Shown here piece after piece: positions 26,869 through 34,259 of a DNA stretch of 64,000 bases. This DNA comes from Marinitoga litoralis. GTDB taxonomy: Bacteria > Thermotogota > Thermotogae > Petrotogales > Petrotogaceae. The stretch is taken from contig NZ_JAFBDI010000001.1 in the NCBI RefSeq assembly GCF_016908145.1, forward strand, positions 1 to 64,000, in the 5' to 3' direction. Position 1 is the stretch's first letter. Each line of letters opens with the position of its first letter. The position numbers were made by a program, and so were the translations under genes. Under the pieces are notes generated by a model. The model worked only from the letters and a program-made list of their open reading frames with translations, was not told where the DNA came from and did not search any database.

Positions 26869-27843
26869 ATGATAAGAACATTAGAAGCAATAGTTGGTGA
26901 AATAAATAAAGTAAAAAACATTATTGTTGTAGGTCATATAATGCCAGATGGAGATGATATTAGTTCTGTATTGGCTTTAACAATGGGATTAGAAAAAATT
27001 GGTAAAAATGTAAGAGCAGTTATAGATGATGATATTCCAGGATATTTAGAAGAGTTTCCATTTGTAAAAGAAAAAATAAAATCGTATGATTGTATTAGTA
27101 AATTCCCAGCAGAGCTAATTATATCAGTAGATGCATCATCACCTGATAGAATTGGTAGAGTATATGACCATTTCAAATTTGCTAGAAGTATTGTTATAGA
27201 TCATCATGCAACAAATACTTATTTTGGAAATGTTAATTGGGTAGATAAATTTGGAGCAACTGCACAAATGGTATTAAGATTAAATAAAATGTTAGAAGTG
27301 GAATATGATGAAGATTTAGCAACAGTTAATTTGTTGGGTATTGCTACCGATACTGGATTTTTCAAATATTCTAATACTGATGCTGTAGTATTTGAAGATG
27401 TAGCTTGGTTAGTAAAAAATGGTGGGAATATAGGATTAATATCTAATATGATTTTGGAAAATAAACCACTAGAACATCTTTTATTATACAAAGATTTTTT
27501 AAATGAAATGAAAATTGATAATAATATTGCTTATTCTCATATTACTTTAGATATGTTAAATAAATACGATATATTACCTAAGGACTCTCCTTCATTTGTA
27601 GGTGAATTAAGATCAATAAAAGGTATAGAAGTAGCTATAACTTTTTCAGAAGGGGAACCAAATGTTTATCATGTAAGTATGAGATCAAAAGATTGGTTTG
27701 ATGTATCAAAAGTAGCAGTTGCATTTGGAGGAGGAGGTCATCCAAGAGCTGCTGGGTTTAGTAAAGAAACTGATAATTTAGAAAAGCTTGAAAAAGAAAC
27801 AGTAAACGCTATTAAAAATTTAATGGAGAGTTATGAAAAATGA
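26869..27843 (+). CDS. DHH/DHHA1 phosphoesterase, NrnA-like
   Basis: The 324-residue protein is probably an oligoribonuclease / pAp phosphatase. It has four motifs: GHIMPDGDDISSV, ISVDASSPDR, VIDHHATN and IATDTGFFKYSN. GGGGHPRAAGF of the DHHA1 nucleic-acid-binding domain is near the C-terminus. The first metal motif reads PDGDD, as in typical NrnA. The next gene (MnhE) overlaps its stop by four bases, so this soluble nuclease is translationally coupled to the antiporter module. Confidence 0.9.
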   Translation: MIRTLEAIVGEINKVKNIIVVGHIMPDGDDISSVLALTMGLEKIGKNVRAVIDDDIPGYLEEFPFVKEKIKSYDCISKFPAELIISVDASSPDRIGRVYDHFKFARSIVIDHHATNTYFGNVNWVDKFGATAQMVLRLNKMLEVEYDEDLATVNLLGIATDTGFFKYSNTDAVVFEDVAWLVKNGGNIGLISNMILENKPLEHLLLYKDFLNEMKIDNNIAYSHITLDMLNKYDILPKDSPSFVGELRSIKGIEVAITFSEGEPNVYHVSMRSKDWFDVSKVAVAFGGGGHPRAAGFSKETDNLEKLEKETVNAIKNLMESYEK

Positions 27844-28262
27844 TTTATTTGTTCATACTCTTTTTGTGGTTAGGGTTTATAGGTTCTTTAAGTGATTCAG
27901 CAATAATATTAGGAATTATTGTCACTATTTTAGTAGTGAAAATTTCTGAATTTTTTCTTAAAGAGGAAATAATAGGTTTTGTTGAATTATTTATTTCTGC
28001 AATTGGAAGAATAATAGAAATGTATAAAATGACATTTAAATCAATAAAATATATATTCAAAAAAAGTTATTGTGGCTTAGTTGCTATAAATGTAGAGAAT
28101 AAGACTGATTCTGAAAAAGCTGCAATAGCAAATTGTATAACATTAACACCAGGAACAATGTTTGTATTAGAAGAAAATAATAATTTAATTATACACAAAT
28201 TTGATAAAGATCCTGATGCAGCTCATTCATCAAAAGATGTTTGGAAGGGTGAACTTTTTTGA
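27840..28262 (+). CDS. Mrp/Mbh-type antiporter subunit E (MbhA-like)
   Basis: The 140-residue membrane protein has two N-terminal hydrophobic helices, then a soluble domain: KKSYCGLVAINVENKTDSEKAAIANCITLTPGTMFVLEENNNLIIHKFD. NCITLTPGT is the MnhE signature. It is the first gene of a module with the Mbh order E-F-G-D/SBP-E/B-C-D. It overlaps both neighbours by four bases. Confidence 0.9.
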   Translation: MIYLFILFLWLGFIGSLSDSAIILGIIVTILVVKISEFFLKEEIIGFVELFISAIGRIIEMYKMTFKSIKYIFKKSYCGLVAINVENKTDSEKAAIANCITLTPGTMFVLEENNNLIIHKFDKDPDAAHSSKDVWKGELF

Positions 28263-28513
28263 TATATACTATATTAATTATTTTAGTTATATTATCCCTT
28301 TTAATGATGATAATAAAGATAATGATTGGTCCCACTCCATGGGATAGAGTTTTGGCTTTTGCATCAATGTCTACAAAACTTGCAATAATAAGTTTGGTAT
28401 ATGCTATAGTAAATAAATTTTATATAATGATAGATATAATAATAATATTTTTGGTTCTAAATTTATGGGGTATAGTTATTATTTCTCGATTCTTAGAAAG
28501 AGGGAATAAATAA
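28259..28513 (+). CDS. Mrp/Mbh-type antiporter subunit F (MbhB-like)
   Basis: The 84-residue protein has three hydrophobic helices. MIIKIMIGPTPWDRVLAFASMSTK is the conserved MnhF segment (GPTxxDRVLA). The start codon is TTG overlapping the MnhE stop (TTGA), with GGAAGGGTGA upstream. Confidence 0.9.
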   Translation: MIYTILIILVILSLLMMIIKIMIGPTPWDRVLAFASMSTKLAIISLVYAIVNKFYIMIDIIIIFLVLNLWGIVIISRFLERGNK

Positions 28514-28794
28514 TGATAGCAAATATATTAATAATATTTGGGGGAGTTTTGATATTATTAGGTAGTATAGGAATGATGAATCAAAAAGATTTATATACTA
28601 GAATTCAATTTGGAGGAATTTCTGATACAGTAGGAACATTTACTGTTCTAATTGGGCTCGCTTTACAAACTCAAAGTGAAATTTTTAGATTTATAATTAT
28701 AGGATTATTAGTATTGCTAATTGGACCAGTTTTATCACATGCTATAGCTCATAGTGCAGCATATAATAAGATAAAGGTGAGAGATAATGACTGA
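28513..28794 (+). CDS. Mrp/Mbh-type antiporter subunit G (MbhC-like)
   Basis: The 93-residue protein has three helices. GSIGMMNQKDLYTRIQFGGISDTVG and IGPVLSHAIAHSAAYN are the MnhG family motifs. The start ATG shares one base with the MnhF stop TAA. Confidence 0.9.
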   Translation: MIANILIIFGGVLILLGSIGMMNQKDLYTRIQFGGISDTVGTFTVLIGLALQTQSEIFRFIIIGLLVLLIGPVLSHAIAHSAAYNKIKVRDND

Positions 28795-29536
28795 ACTCTT
28801 AATACATTTTTTAATATTATCATTGATTTTTCTTACTATAGTATTGTTCTTTGTAAGAAGGTATATAAGTGTAATACTAATTTATGCATCTTTTGGAACA
28901 ATTCTTTCTGGAATATTTTTTATTATGAACGCACCTGATGTAGCAGCAGTACAAATGACAATAGGTTCTGCATTTCTTATTTTTGTATATATAATAGCAG
29001 TAAAAACAAGGTCAAAAATCAAAATTGGGTATATAGAAACACCATATCTTATATATAATGAAGGTAACAAACTTTTAGGATTTGAAAAGGAAATATTGGA
29101 TAAATTTTCTGAAAATTCTTTTTTTGATATTGAATATCATCCGATTAAAAAAGAAGATTTTAACACCTTTTTAAATAGTAAAAAATATGATGTTTTAGTA
29201 GGTGGTATTCTCATAGGAGATATAAGCAAATGTGAGTTTATTTGTTCTGAAGAATATTTACCTACAAAAATCTTTAAGTGTAAAGAAAAAATTCCAGAAA
29301 CATCTAATGGAATGATGTTATATTTTGATTTACCTGAAAATTTAATCGATTATTTAAGACTTAAAGATTATCTTAGAAAAAAATCAGATATAATTGCTGA
29401 AGAGTATGTAAAGAGTGGATATAGAGTTGTTTTTACAAAAAATAATAAAGCGTTAAAGGATGAATTTAATCGATTTTTGAAAAGATTTATGAATACAAAA
29501 GAATATGAGGATATCATTCGGAGGAATATAGGATGA
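28787..29536 (+). CDS. MbhD-like antiporter subunit fused to a periplasmic-binding-protein-like domain
   Basis: The 249-residue protein has two parts. Residues 1-74 are three helices with FGTILSGIFFIMNAPDVAAVQMTIGSA, the DUF4040/MbhD signature that also forms part of the MrpA C-terminus. Residues 76-249 read like a type 2 solute-binding protein (SBP_bac_3). They begin IKIGYIETPYLIYNEGNKLLGF, match the family again at YDVLVGGILIGDISKCEF and SEEYLPTKIFKCKEK, and end DEFNRFLKRFMNTKEYEDII, the usual family ending. No signal peptide separates the parts. Arg24-Arg25 after helix 1 and KTRSK after helix 3 suggest that the binding domain faces the cytoplasm, unless the positive-inside rule fails here. 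Its start overlaps MnhG by eight bases. The ligand is unknown. Confidence 0.8.
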   Translation: MTELLIHFLILSLIFLTIVLFFVRRYISVILIYASFGTILSGIFFIMNAPDVAAVQMTIGSAFLIFVYIIAVKTRSKIKIGYIETPYLIYNEGNKLLGFEKEILDKFSENSFFDIEYHPIKKEDFNTFLNSKKYDVLVGGILIGDISKCEFICSEEYLPTKIFKCKEKIPETSNGMMLYFDLPENLIDYLRLKDYLRKKSDIIAEEYVKSGYRVVFTKNNKALKDEFNRFLKRFMNTKEYEDIIRRNIG

Positions 29537-30216
29537 AAAGACTCTTTTTTTCTATTATTTCATTAATACTCTTTTTTTATGTATTGTACTTGGAAATACC
29601 AAAAGAAATTAATCATAATCCATATTATGATATAAGTGTTCTTAGTGAGAATGGTTCATTAAATTTAGTTTCTGCTATAGTTTTAGATTATAGATTTTAT
29701 GATACTTTTTTTGAAATTTTAGTTTTTACAATAACAATAATTGGCATATCTTATTTTATGAAATTTTTCAAACCTAATAAGAATGAATTTTCACCTCCTT
29801 CTGTAGTATTGAGAGTTTTTGCACCAGTAATGTTTCCTATAACCTTATTATTAGGATTTTATAATACATTAACAGGACATTTGTATCCAGGTGGTGGATT
29901 TAATTCTGGTATTATTTTAGGAACAGGAGTTTTGTCTTTAGCTTTAGTAAAAAAATATGAAGATATTGAAGATATTTTTGAAAAATCAAGAATAGAAGAA
30001 ATAAAAGTTTTAATTCCATTGTTTATTATTATATATGCTGTAATAGGAAAGATGTTTTTTGGAGAATATTTTATAAATTTTTTTCCCAAAATGCAACCAG
30101 GAAGTATATTTAGTGGTGGAAGTGCTGTAATGTTAAATTCATTTATAGCTTTTGAGGTTTTTGGTGGTTCTTGGACTATATTATATCAGTTTATTAAACA
30201 TAGGGGGTTGCTCTAG
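29533..30216 (+). CDS. MbhE-MnhB fusion subunit of the antiporter module
   Basis: In the 227-residue membrane protein, the first 80 residues contain NLVSAIVLDYRFYDTFFEILVF, the MbhE/MrpA-C-terminal segment (AIVxDYRxxDTxxE). From about residue 85, LRVFAPVMFPITLLLGFYNTLTGHLYPGGGFNSGIILGTGV is the MnhB signature. So two subunits that are separate in archaeal Mbh complexes are joined here. It overlaps its upstream neighbour by four bases. Confidence 0.85.
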   Translation: MKRLFFSIISLILFFYVLYLEIPKEINHNPYYDISVLSENGSLNLVSAIVLDYRFYDTFFEILVFTITIIGISYFMKFFKPNKNEFSPPSVVLRVFAPVMFPITLLLGFYNTLTGHLYPGGGFNSGIILGTGVLSLALVKKYEDIEDIFEKSRIEEIKVLIPLFIIIYAVIGKMFFGEYFINFFPKMQPGSIFSGGSAVMLNSFIAFEVFGGSWTILYQFIKHRGLL

Positions 30217-30551
30217 TGAATATATATTTTGTATATTCATTTATAATAATAATATTGGGATTATTCGGAATAATAATAAAAAAGGATTTGATTATTAAAT
30301 TAATTTTTCTTTCTATATTTCAATCTGGTATATTATTATTTTTTGTAGTTTTATCATATAATAAAAATATACCTATTGTAATATCTAATACCTTAAGAGA
30401 TTTTTCAGATCCATTAATTCATTCATTTTTATTAACTGTTATTGTTATTGGCTTTGCCACAATATCTCTTTCTTTAGTATATATAATGATTTTAGCAGAA
30501 AAATTTAAAACTCATGATATTGATATTATAGAAGAGGAGTTAGAACAGTAA
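30216..30551 (+). CDS. Mrp/Mbh-type antiporter subunit C (NuoK-like, MbhG-like)
   Basis: The 111-residue protein has three helices. DFSDPLIHSFLLTVIVIGFATISLSL matches the MnhC/NuoK signature (DPLxxALxLTxIVI). The start is GTG. It shares one base with the preceding stop and one with the next start. Confidence 0.9.
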   Translation: MNIYFVYSFIIIILGLFGIIIKKDLIIKLIFLSIFQSGILLFFVVLSYNKNIPIVISNTLRDFSDPLIHSFLLTVIVIGFATISLSLVYIMILAEKFKTHDIDIIEEELEQ

Positions 30552-31978
30552 TGTCTATGTTATTAATATTATTACCTATATCTTTAGGTATTCTAGCTTA
30601 TATTTCAAAAGATAATCATCGCAAGATAGGGTATTTAAATTATTTAATATTAATGAGTTTAAACGTTTATTTGGCTTTTTTTGGACATGAAGAAAGAATT
30701 TTCCCCGGTGGATGGGATAGGTTAAAAGGAATAGAAATTTATTTTCCTAAAGAAATGTATGTACTAGCTTTTTTCTTTAACATAATGATGTTAATTATAT
30801 ACTGGAGATCTGCTCGAAGACATGATAATATATTTACAGCATTGTGGTTAATGATTAATGGAACTTTAATAGGTATATTAACATCTGAGGATTTTTTTAA
30901 TACATATGTAAATTTAGAACTTATATCTATTTCATCTTTCTTGCTTATAGGTATAGGAAGAAATGAAAGAAGAATTTGGGCAAGTTTGAAATACATGTTT
31001 TTAAGTTATATTGGTCTTAGTTTTTACCTTTTAGGAGCGGGTCTAATATATGCGCAAACAGGAAGTTTAAACCTACATATTGCCTTTTCGCAAGATCCAA
31101 ACCCTTTAGCAACATCTTTAATAATCACGGGACTTTTGGTTAAAAGTGGTATGTTATTTTTAGCTGCATGGCTACCAACAGCTCATTCAGAAGCATCATC
31201 AGAAATATCTGCTGTTTTATCAGGATATATAGCTCCAATAGGTACTTATGTAATATATTCATTTTCATTATATGAAGGTTTTTATATCGAGGCAAAAGAA
31301 ATACTATTAATATATGGATTTGTATCGTTGATATTTGGTGGTATATTAGCCTTTTTAGAAAATGACGCAAAAAGAATATTAGCTTATTCTACAATTTCTC
31401 AAATGGGTTTAGCGATGATAATAATAGCAGAAAAGAAAGAATTATATATACCATTCTTTATACTTCATATGTTATATAAATCTTTAGCTTTTTATAATGT
31501 TGGACGAATATATGAAAAAACTCATTATAGGGATGTTGAAATACTAAAAACTGTAAAAGGTTATGATATAAATAAAATTTTAGCTATTTTTAGTGTTTTT
31601 GGATTATCTGGAATATTCCCAACACATACATTTTTTGTAAAAGAAGGAATTGGAATACATGGAAGTTTAAAAATAATGTTATACATTTCTGCCTTTACAA
31701 CTGCCTTTTATTCATTAAAATTGATTATGTCTTTAAAAGTATCAAAAAAATATTATTATTTAATGTTGATTATACCTATGATACCTTTGCTAAATTATAT
31801 ACCATTACATTTTTCGATTTTGGATATTTTAATATCAGGTTTAGCATTGATTGTTGGAATATTATTATCAAAGATAAAAACAATACCTATGTCAGTTAAG
31901 TTGAATTATTTGGAAAATGCATTAATATTACAGATCTTTTCTATTGTTTTAGGATATTATTTAATAAAATATATTTAA
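30551..31978 (+). CDS. Mrp/Mbh-type antiporter subunit D (NuoN/L-like proton channel, MbhH-like)
   Basis: The 475-residue membrane protein has about 14 helices and is related to complex I antiporter subunits. Expected charged residues are present: Glu in TYVNLELISISSFLLIG, Lys in TGLLVKSGMLFLAAWLPTAHSEA and Lys in DAKRILAYSTISQMG. It is the only large channel-type subunit of the module, since no full-length MrpA is present. No hydrogenase genes follow in the window, so the set looks like a stand-alone Na+/H+ antiporter module rather than a membrane-bound hydrogenase. Confidence 0.9.
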   Translation: MSMLLILLPISLGILAYISKDNHRKIGYLNYLILMSLNVYLAFFGHEERIFPGGWDRLKGIEIYFPKEMYVLAFFFNIMMLIIYWRSARRHDNIFTALWLMINGTLIGILTSEDFFNTYVNLELISISSFLLIGIGRNERRIWASLKYMFLSYIGLSFYLLGAGLIYAQTGSLNLHIAFSQDPNPLATSLIITGLLVKSGMLFLAAWLPTAHSEASSEISAVLSGYIAPIGTYVIYSFSLYEGFYIEAKEILLIYGFVSLIFGGILAFLENDAKRILAYSTISQMGLAMIIIAEKKELYIPFFILHMLYKSLAFYNVGRIYEKTHYRDVEILKTVKGYDINKILAIFSVFGLSGIFPTHTFFVKEGIGIHGSLKIMLYISAFTTAFYSLKLIMSLKVSKKYYYLMLIIPMIPLLNYIPLHFSILDILISGLALIVGILLSKIKTIPMSVKLNYLENALILQIFSIVLGYYLIKYI

Positions 31979-31995
31979 AATAGAGGAGGAGGGCT

Positions 31996-33846
31996 ATGAA
32001 AAAGTATATTAGTATATTTTTATCAGTAATATTGTTTACATTGTCTTTTGGGGCAATAATGAAATCTGTTGATGGTAACACAGTTACTGTTCAAATTTTG
32101 GAAATTAAGGACGGTAATATAACAGTAAAACTTTTTAATCAAATTTATACTGTTCAACAAAGTAATGTATTATATATTTCATTTGATGAAAAAACAACAT
32201 CTGATTATGGTGTTATTATTGATGATAAGCTTTTTTCTGGAACACTAACATCATATGCATCGAATACAGCAAATATACAAATGGATATTGGAGAAATAAT
32301 TTTAAAAGATGTATCTAAATTAAAATTTGTTAATTTTTCAAAGCCAAATGTTCCTGATATTAAATGGGTTAGAGATACACAACCACAAGATTTTGAAATT
32401 TCTTTAGGAGATAATTATACAGAAATTAAAGGGAATATTTTTGAGGCAAAAGAAAATCAACTATTTTTAAATATTCCTGTTTTAGGGCAAGGAGCAATAA
32501 GTTTAGATATTATAAAGAGTATTTCTTATCCTAAATACGAATTCAAAGAACCATATACTTTAAAATTAGTAAATGGTTATGAATTTAAATATGAAAACTT
32601 CTTAAAAAAGGTTAATGATTATTATTTCTTTGACTTGGGTTATGGAACTATTAGTTTAATTAACTCCTCTATTTATGGTTTTTCAGGCGGAATGAAAAAA
32701 CCATATACCAAAGATACTTATTTTATATTGAAAAATGGAATGAAATTCTTTGGAGAAATAAAATCTAATGTTAATGAACAAGTTGAAATTAGTAGTATTT
32801 TTGGAGATCATAAAATAACAAAGGATTCAATTTTAACATATGCAAAGATACCTTCTGATAATATAATGTTGGTAGTATCTAAAGATGAAGTATTATATGG
32901 TGATTACACTTTAGAAAACAGAAAAGTTGCTTTTAATCCATATAATAATGGGAAAATTGATTTGATTATTTTAAATAATAATAAAGAGAAAGAATCTTTA
33001 ACTAATGCTATAGAAAATTGGAGATTAGAATCAAAAATTATAAATAAATCATTAGCAATTAGTAATTATAATTTAGTTGCGTATGGAAATGATAAAATGG
33101 TTATATTAATTTCAATACCTTCAAAAGAAGGATTTAGTAGCTATAACCATGATTTTAAAGTAACTTCTATGGCTTTTGATGATGAAAGTCAGTTGTTGTA
33201 TTCAGGAGACGAGAAAGGGATTGTAAATGTATTTAATTTAACTACAAAAAATGTTGATTATATGTTTGATTTCAAAAGTAAAGTTAATTATATAACTGCA
33301 AAAAATAAAATAGTATATGTAGCGTTAGAAAATGGCGAATTATATACAATAACTGGAGTAGAAAGTAAATTATTAGCTAAGTTTGATAAGGGAATAACAA
33401 AAATAAATGTAAATGATAGAGCTATATATGTATCATTAATTGATGGAAAAGTTATTAAAATTGATAAATTTGATGGAAAAGTAATTTGGAATGTTGGATT
33501 TGATGGGAAAGTATCTGATTTAATTCTTTTGAAAAACGATAAATATCTTATAGTTTCACAAGAAAAGGGAACAATATCAATTATAGATATTGAAAATGGA
33601 AATGTTTTAACATCATTTAAGTCTTTTGAAGGAGTATATGAAATTTCATCATCATTGCTAAAAAATTATTTTATTGTTTCAGGTAAGGGCGGTAATGTAG
33701 AAATTTGGAATAGTACTAATTTAAATAAAGTTTCAAGTTTTAATTTAGGTTCTGATATTGTTTATTCATTAGTTGATTCAACAGGAGATGTATTATTTGT
33801 ATTAGAAAACAAAGCTGTTGTATCAATGAAATTATTTGAATATTAA
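31996..33846 (+). CDS. Secreted protein: SH3/Sm-like repeats plus a beta-propeller
   Basis: The 616-residue protein has a signal peptide (KKYISIFLSVILFTLSFGA). Residues about 20-350 repeat a short unit of the type 'DGNxxxxxxLxxxxLxxVxxISF' four or more times (for example VQILEIKDGNITVKLFNQIY). Residues about 370-610 carry WD40/PQQ-like blades such as VTSMAFDDESQLLYSGDEKGIVNVF, AIYVSLIDGKVIKIDKFDGKV and ISIIDIENGNVLTSF. There are probably seven blades, but I have not counted them exactly. It starts 17 bases after the antiporter module with a strong RBS (GGAGGAGGGCT) and is probably co-transcribed. No enzymatic motif was seen. A periplasmic scaffold is likely. Confidence 0.65.
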   Translation: MKKYISIFLSVILFTLSFGAIMKSVDGNTVTVQILEIKDGNITVKLFNQIYTVQQSNVLYISFDEKTTSDYGVIIDDKLFSGTLTSYASNTANIQMDIGEIILKDVSKLKFVNFSKPNVPDIKWVRDTQPQDFEISLGDNYTEIKGNIFEAKENQLFLNIPVLGQGAISLDIIKSISYPKYEFKEPYTLKLVNGYEFKYENFLKKVNDYYFFDLGYGTISLINSSIYGFSGGMKKPYTKDTYFILKNGMKFFGEIKSNVNEQVEISSIFGDHKITKDSILTYAKIPSDNIMLVVSKDEVLYGDYTLENRKVAFNPYNNGKIDLIILNNNKEKESLTNAIENWRLESKIINKSLAISNYNLVAYGNDKMVILISIPSKEGFSSYNHDFKVTSMAFDDESQLLYSGDEKGIVNVFNLTTKNVDYMFDFKSKVNYITAKNKIVYVALENGELYTITGVESKLLAKFDKGITKINVNDRAIYVSLIDGKVIKIDKFDGKVIWNVGFDGKVSDLILLKNDKYLIVSQEKGTISIIDIENGNVLTSFKSFEGVYEISSSLLKNYFIVSGKGGNVEIWNSTNLNKVSSFNLGSDIVYSLVDSTGDVLFVLENKAVVSMKLFEY

Positions 33847-33856
33847 TATATAATAT

Positions 33857-33892
33857 AATAGCAAAAGCTCCCACACGGGAGCTTTTGCTATT
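33857..33892. terminator. Bidirectional terminator
   Basis: AATAGCAAAAGCTCCC (33857-33872), loop ACAC, GGGAGCTTTTGCTATT (33877-33892): a perfect 16-base stem between two convergent genes. Confidence 0.9.
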
Positions 33893-34259
33893 TGTTTTTA
33901 CCGTAAGATTTTAAATAATTTAATTCTTTTAAAAAAACAAAAATCATGATTAGAGTGAATAAATAGATATAAAAATTAAAATTTGGAATATCTCCATCAC
34001 TTGTATATACAGCTAACCAACCAAACAAATACTTTAATAATTCATACGATCCTATTATAAAAGATATTATTGTACTGACAATTATATGTGCAGATTTGTG
34101 ATACCAAATATTTTTAATATCTTCCCATAATCCAATAAAAGCTATTAAAGAAACAGTTAAATAAGAAATAAATATAAAACTATCATAATTAAAGTTAATT
34201 ATTGACATAATAAAAGATATGATACCTATAATAATTAGAATGTATTTTTTATTTTTCAT
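33888..34259 (-). CDS. Small membrane protein downstream of feoB
   Basis: The 123-residue protein has four hydrophobic helices and short charged loops. I recognise no family. It overlaps the feoB stop by four bases, so it belongs to the feo operon. A helper role in ferrous iron transport, perhaps stabilising FeoB, is possible but is only inferred from position. Confidence 0.6.
   Translation of the reverse strand: MKNKKYILIIIGIISFIMSIINFNYDSFIFISYLTVSLIAFIGLWEDIKNIWYHKSAHIIVSTIISFIIGSYELLKYLFGWLAVYTSDGDIPNFNFYIYLFTLIMIFVFLKELNYLKSYGKNK

Noticed and set aside
28787-29536. Two separate genes joined by a frameshift error
   Set aside because: One open frame runs through, no RBS or start codon stands near residue 75, and both ends match their families in the same frame. 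A read-level check would settle it.
31996-33846. A PQQ-dependent dehydrogenase
   Set aside because: The blades lack the tryptophan-docking motifs and the Ca/PQQ-binding residues; WD40/PQQ-like is only a fold resemblance.
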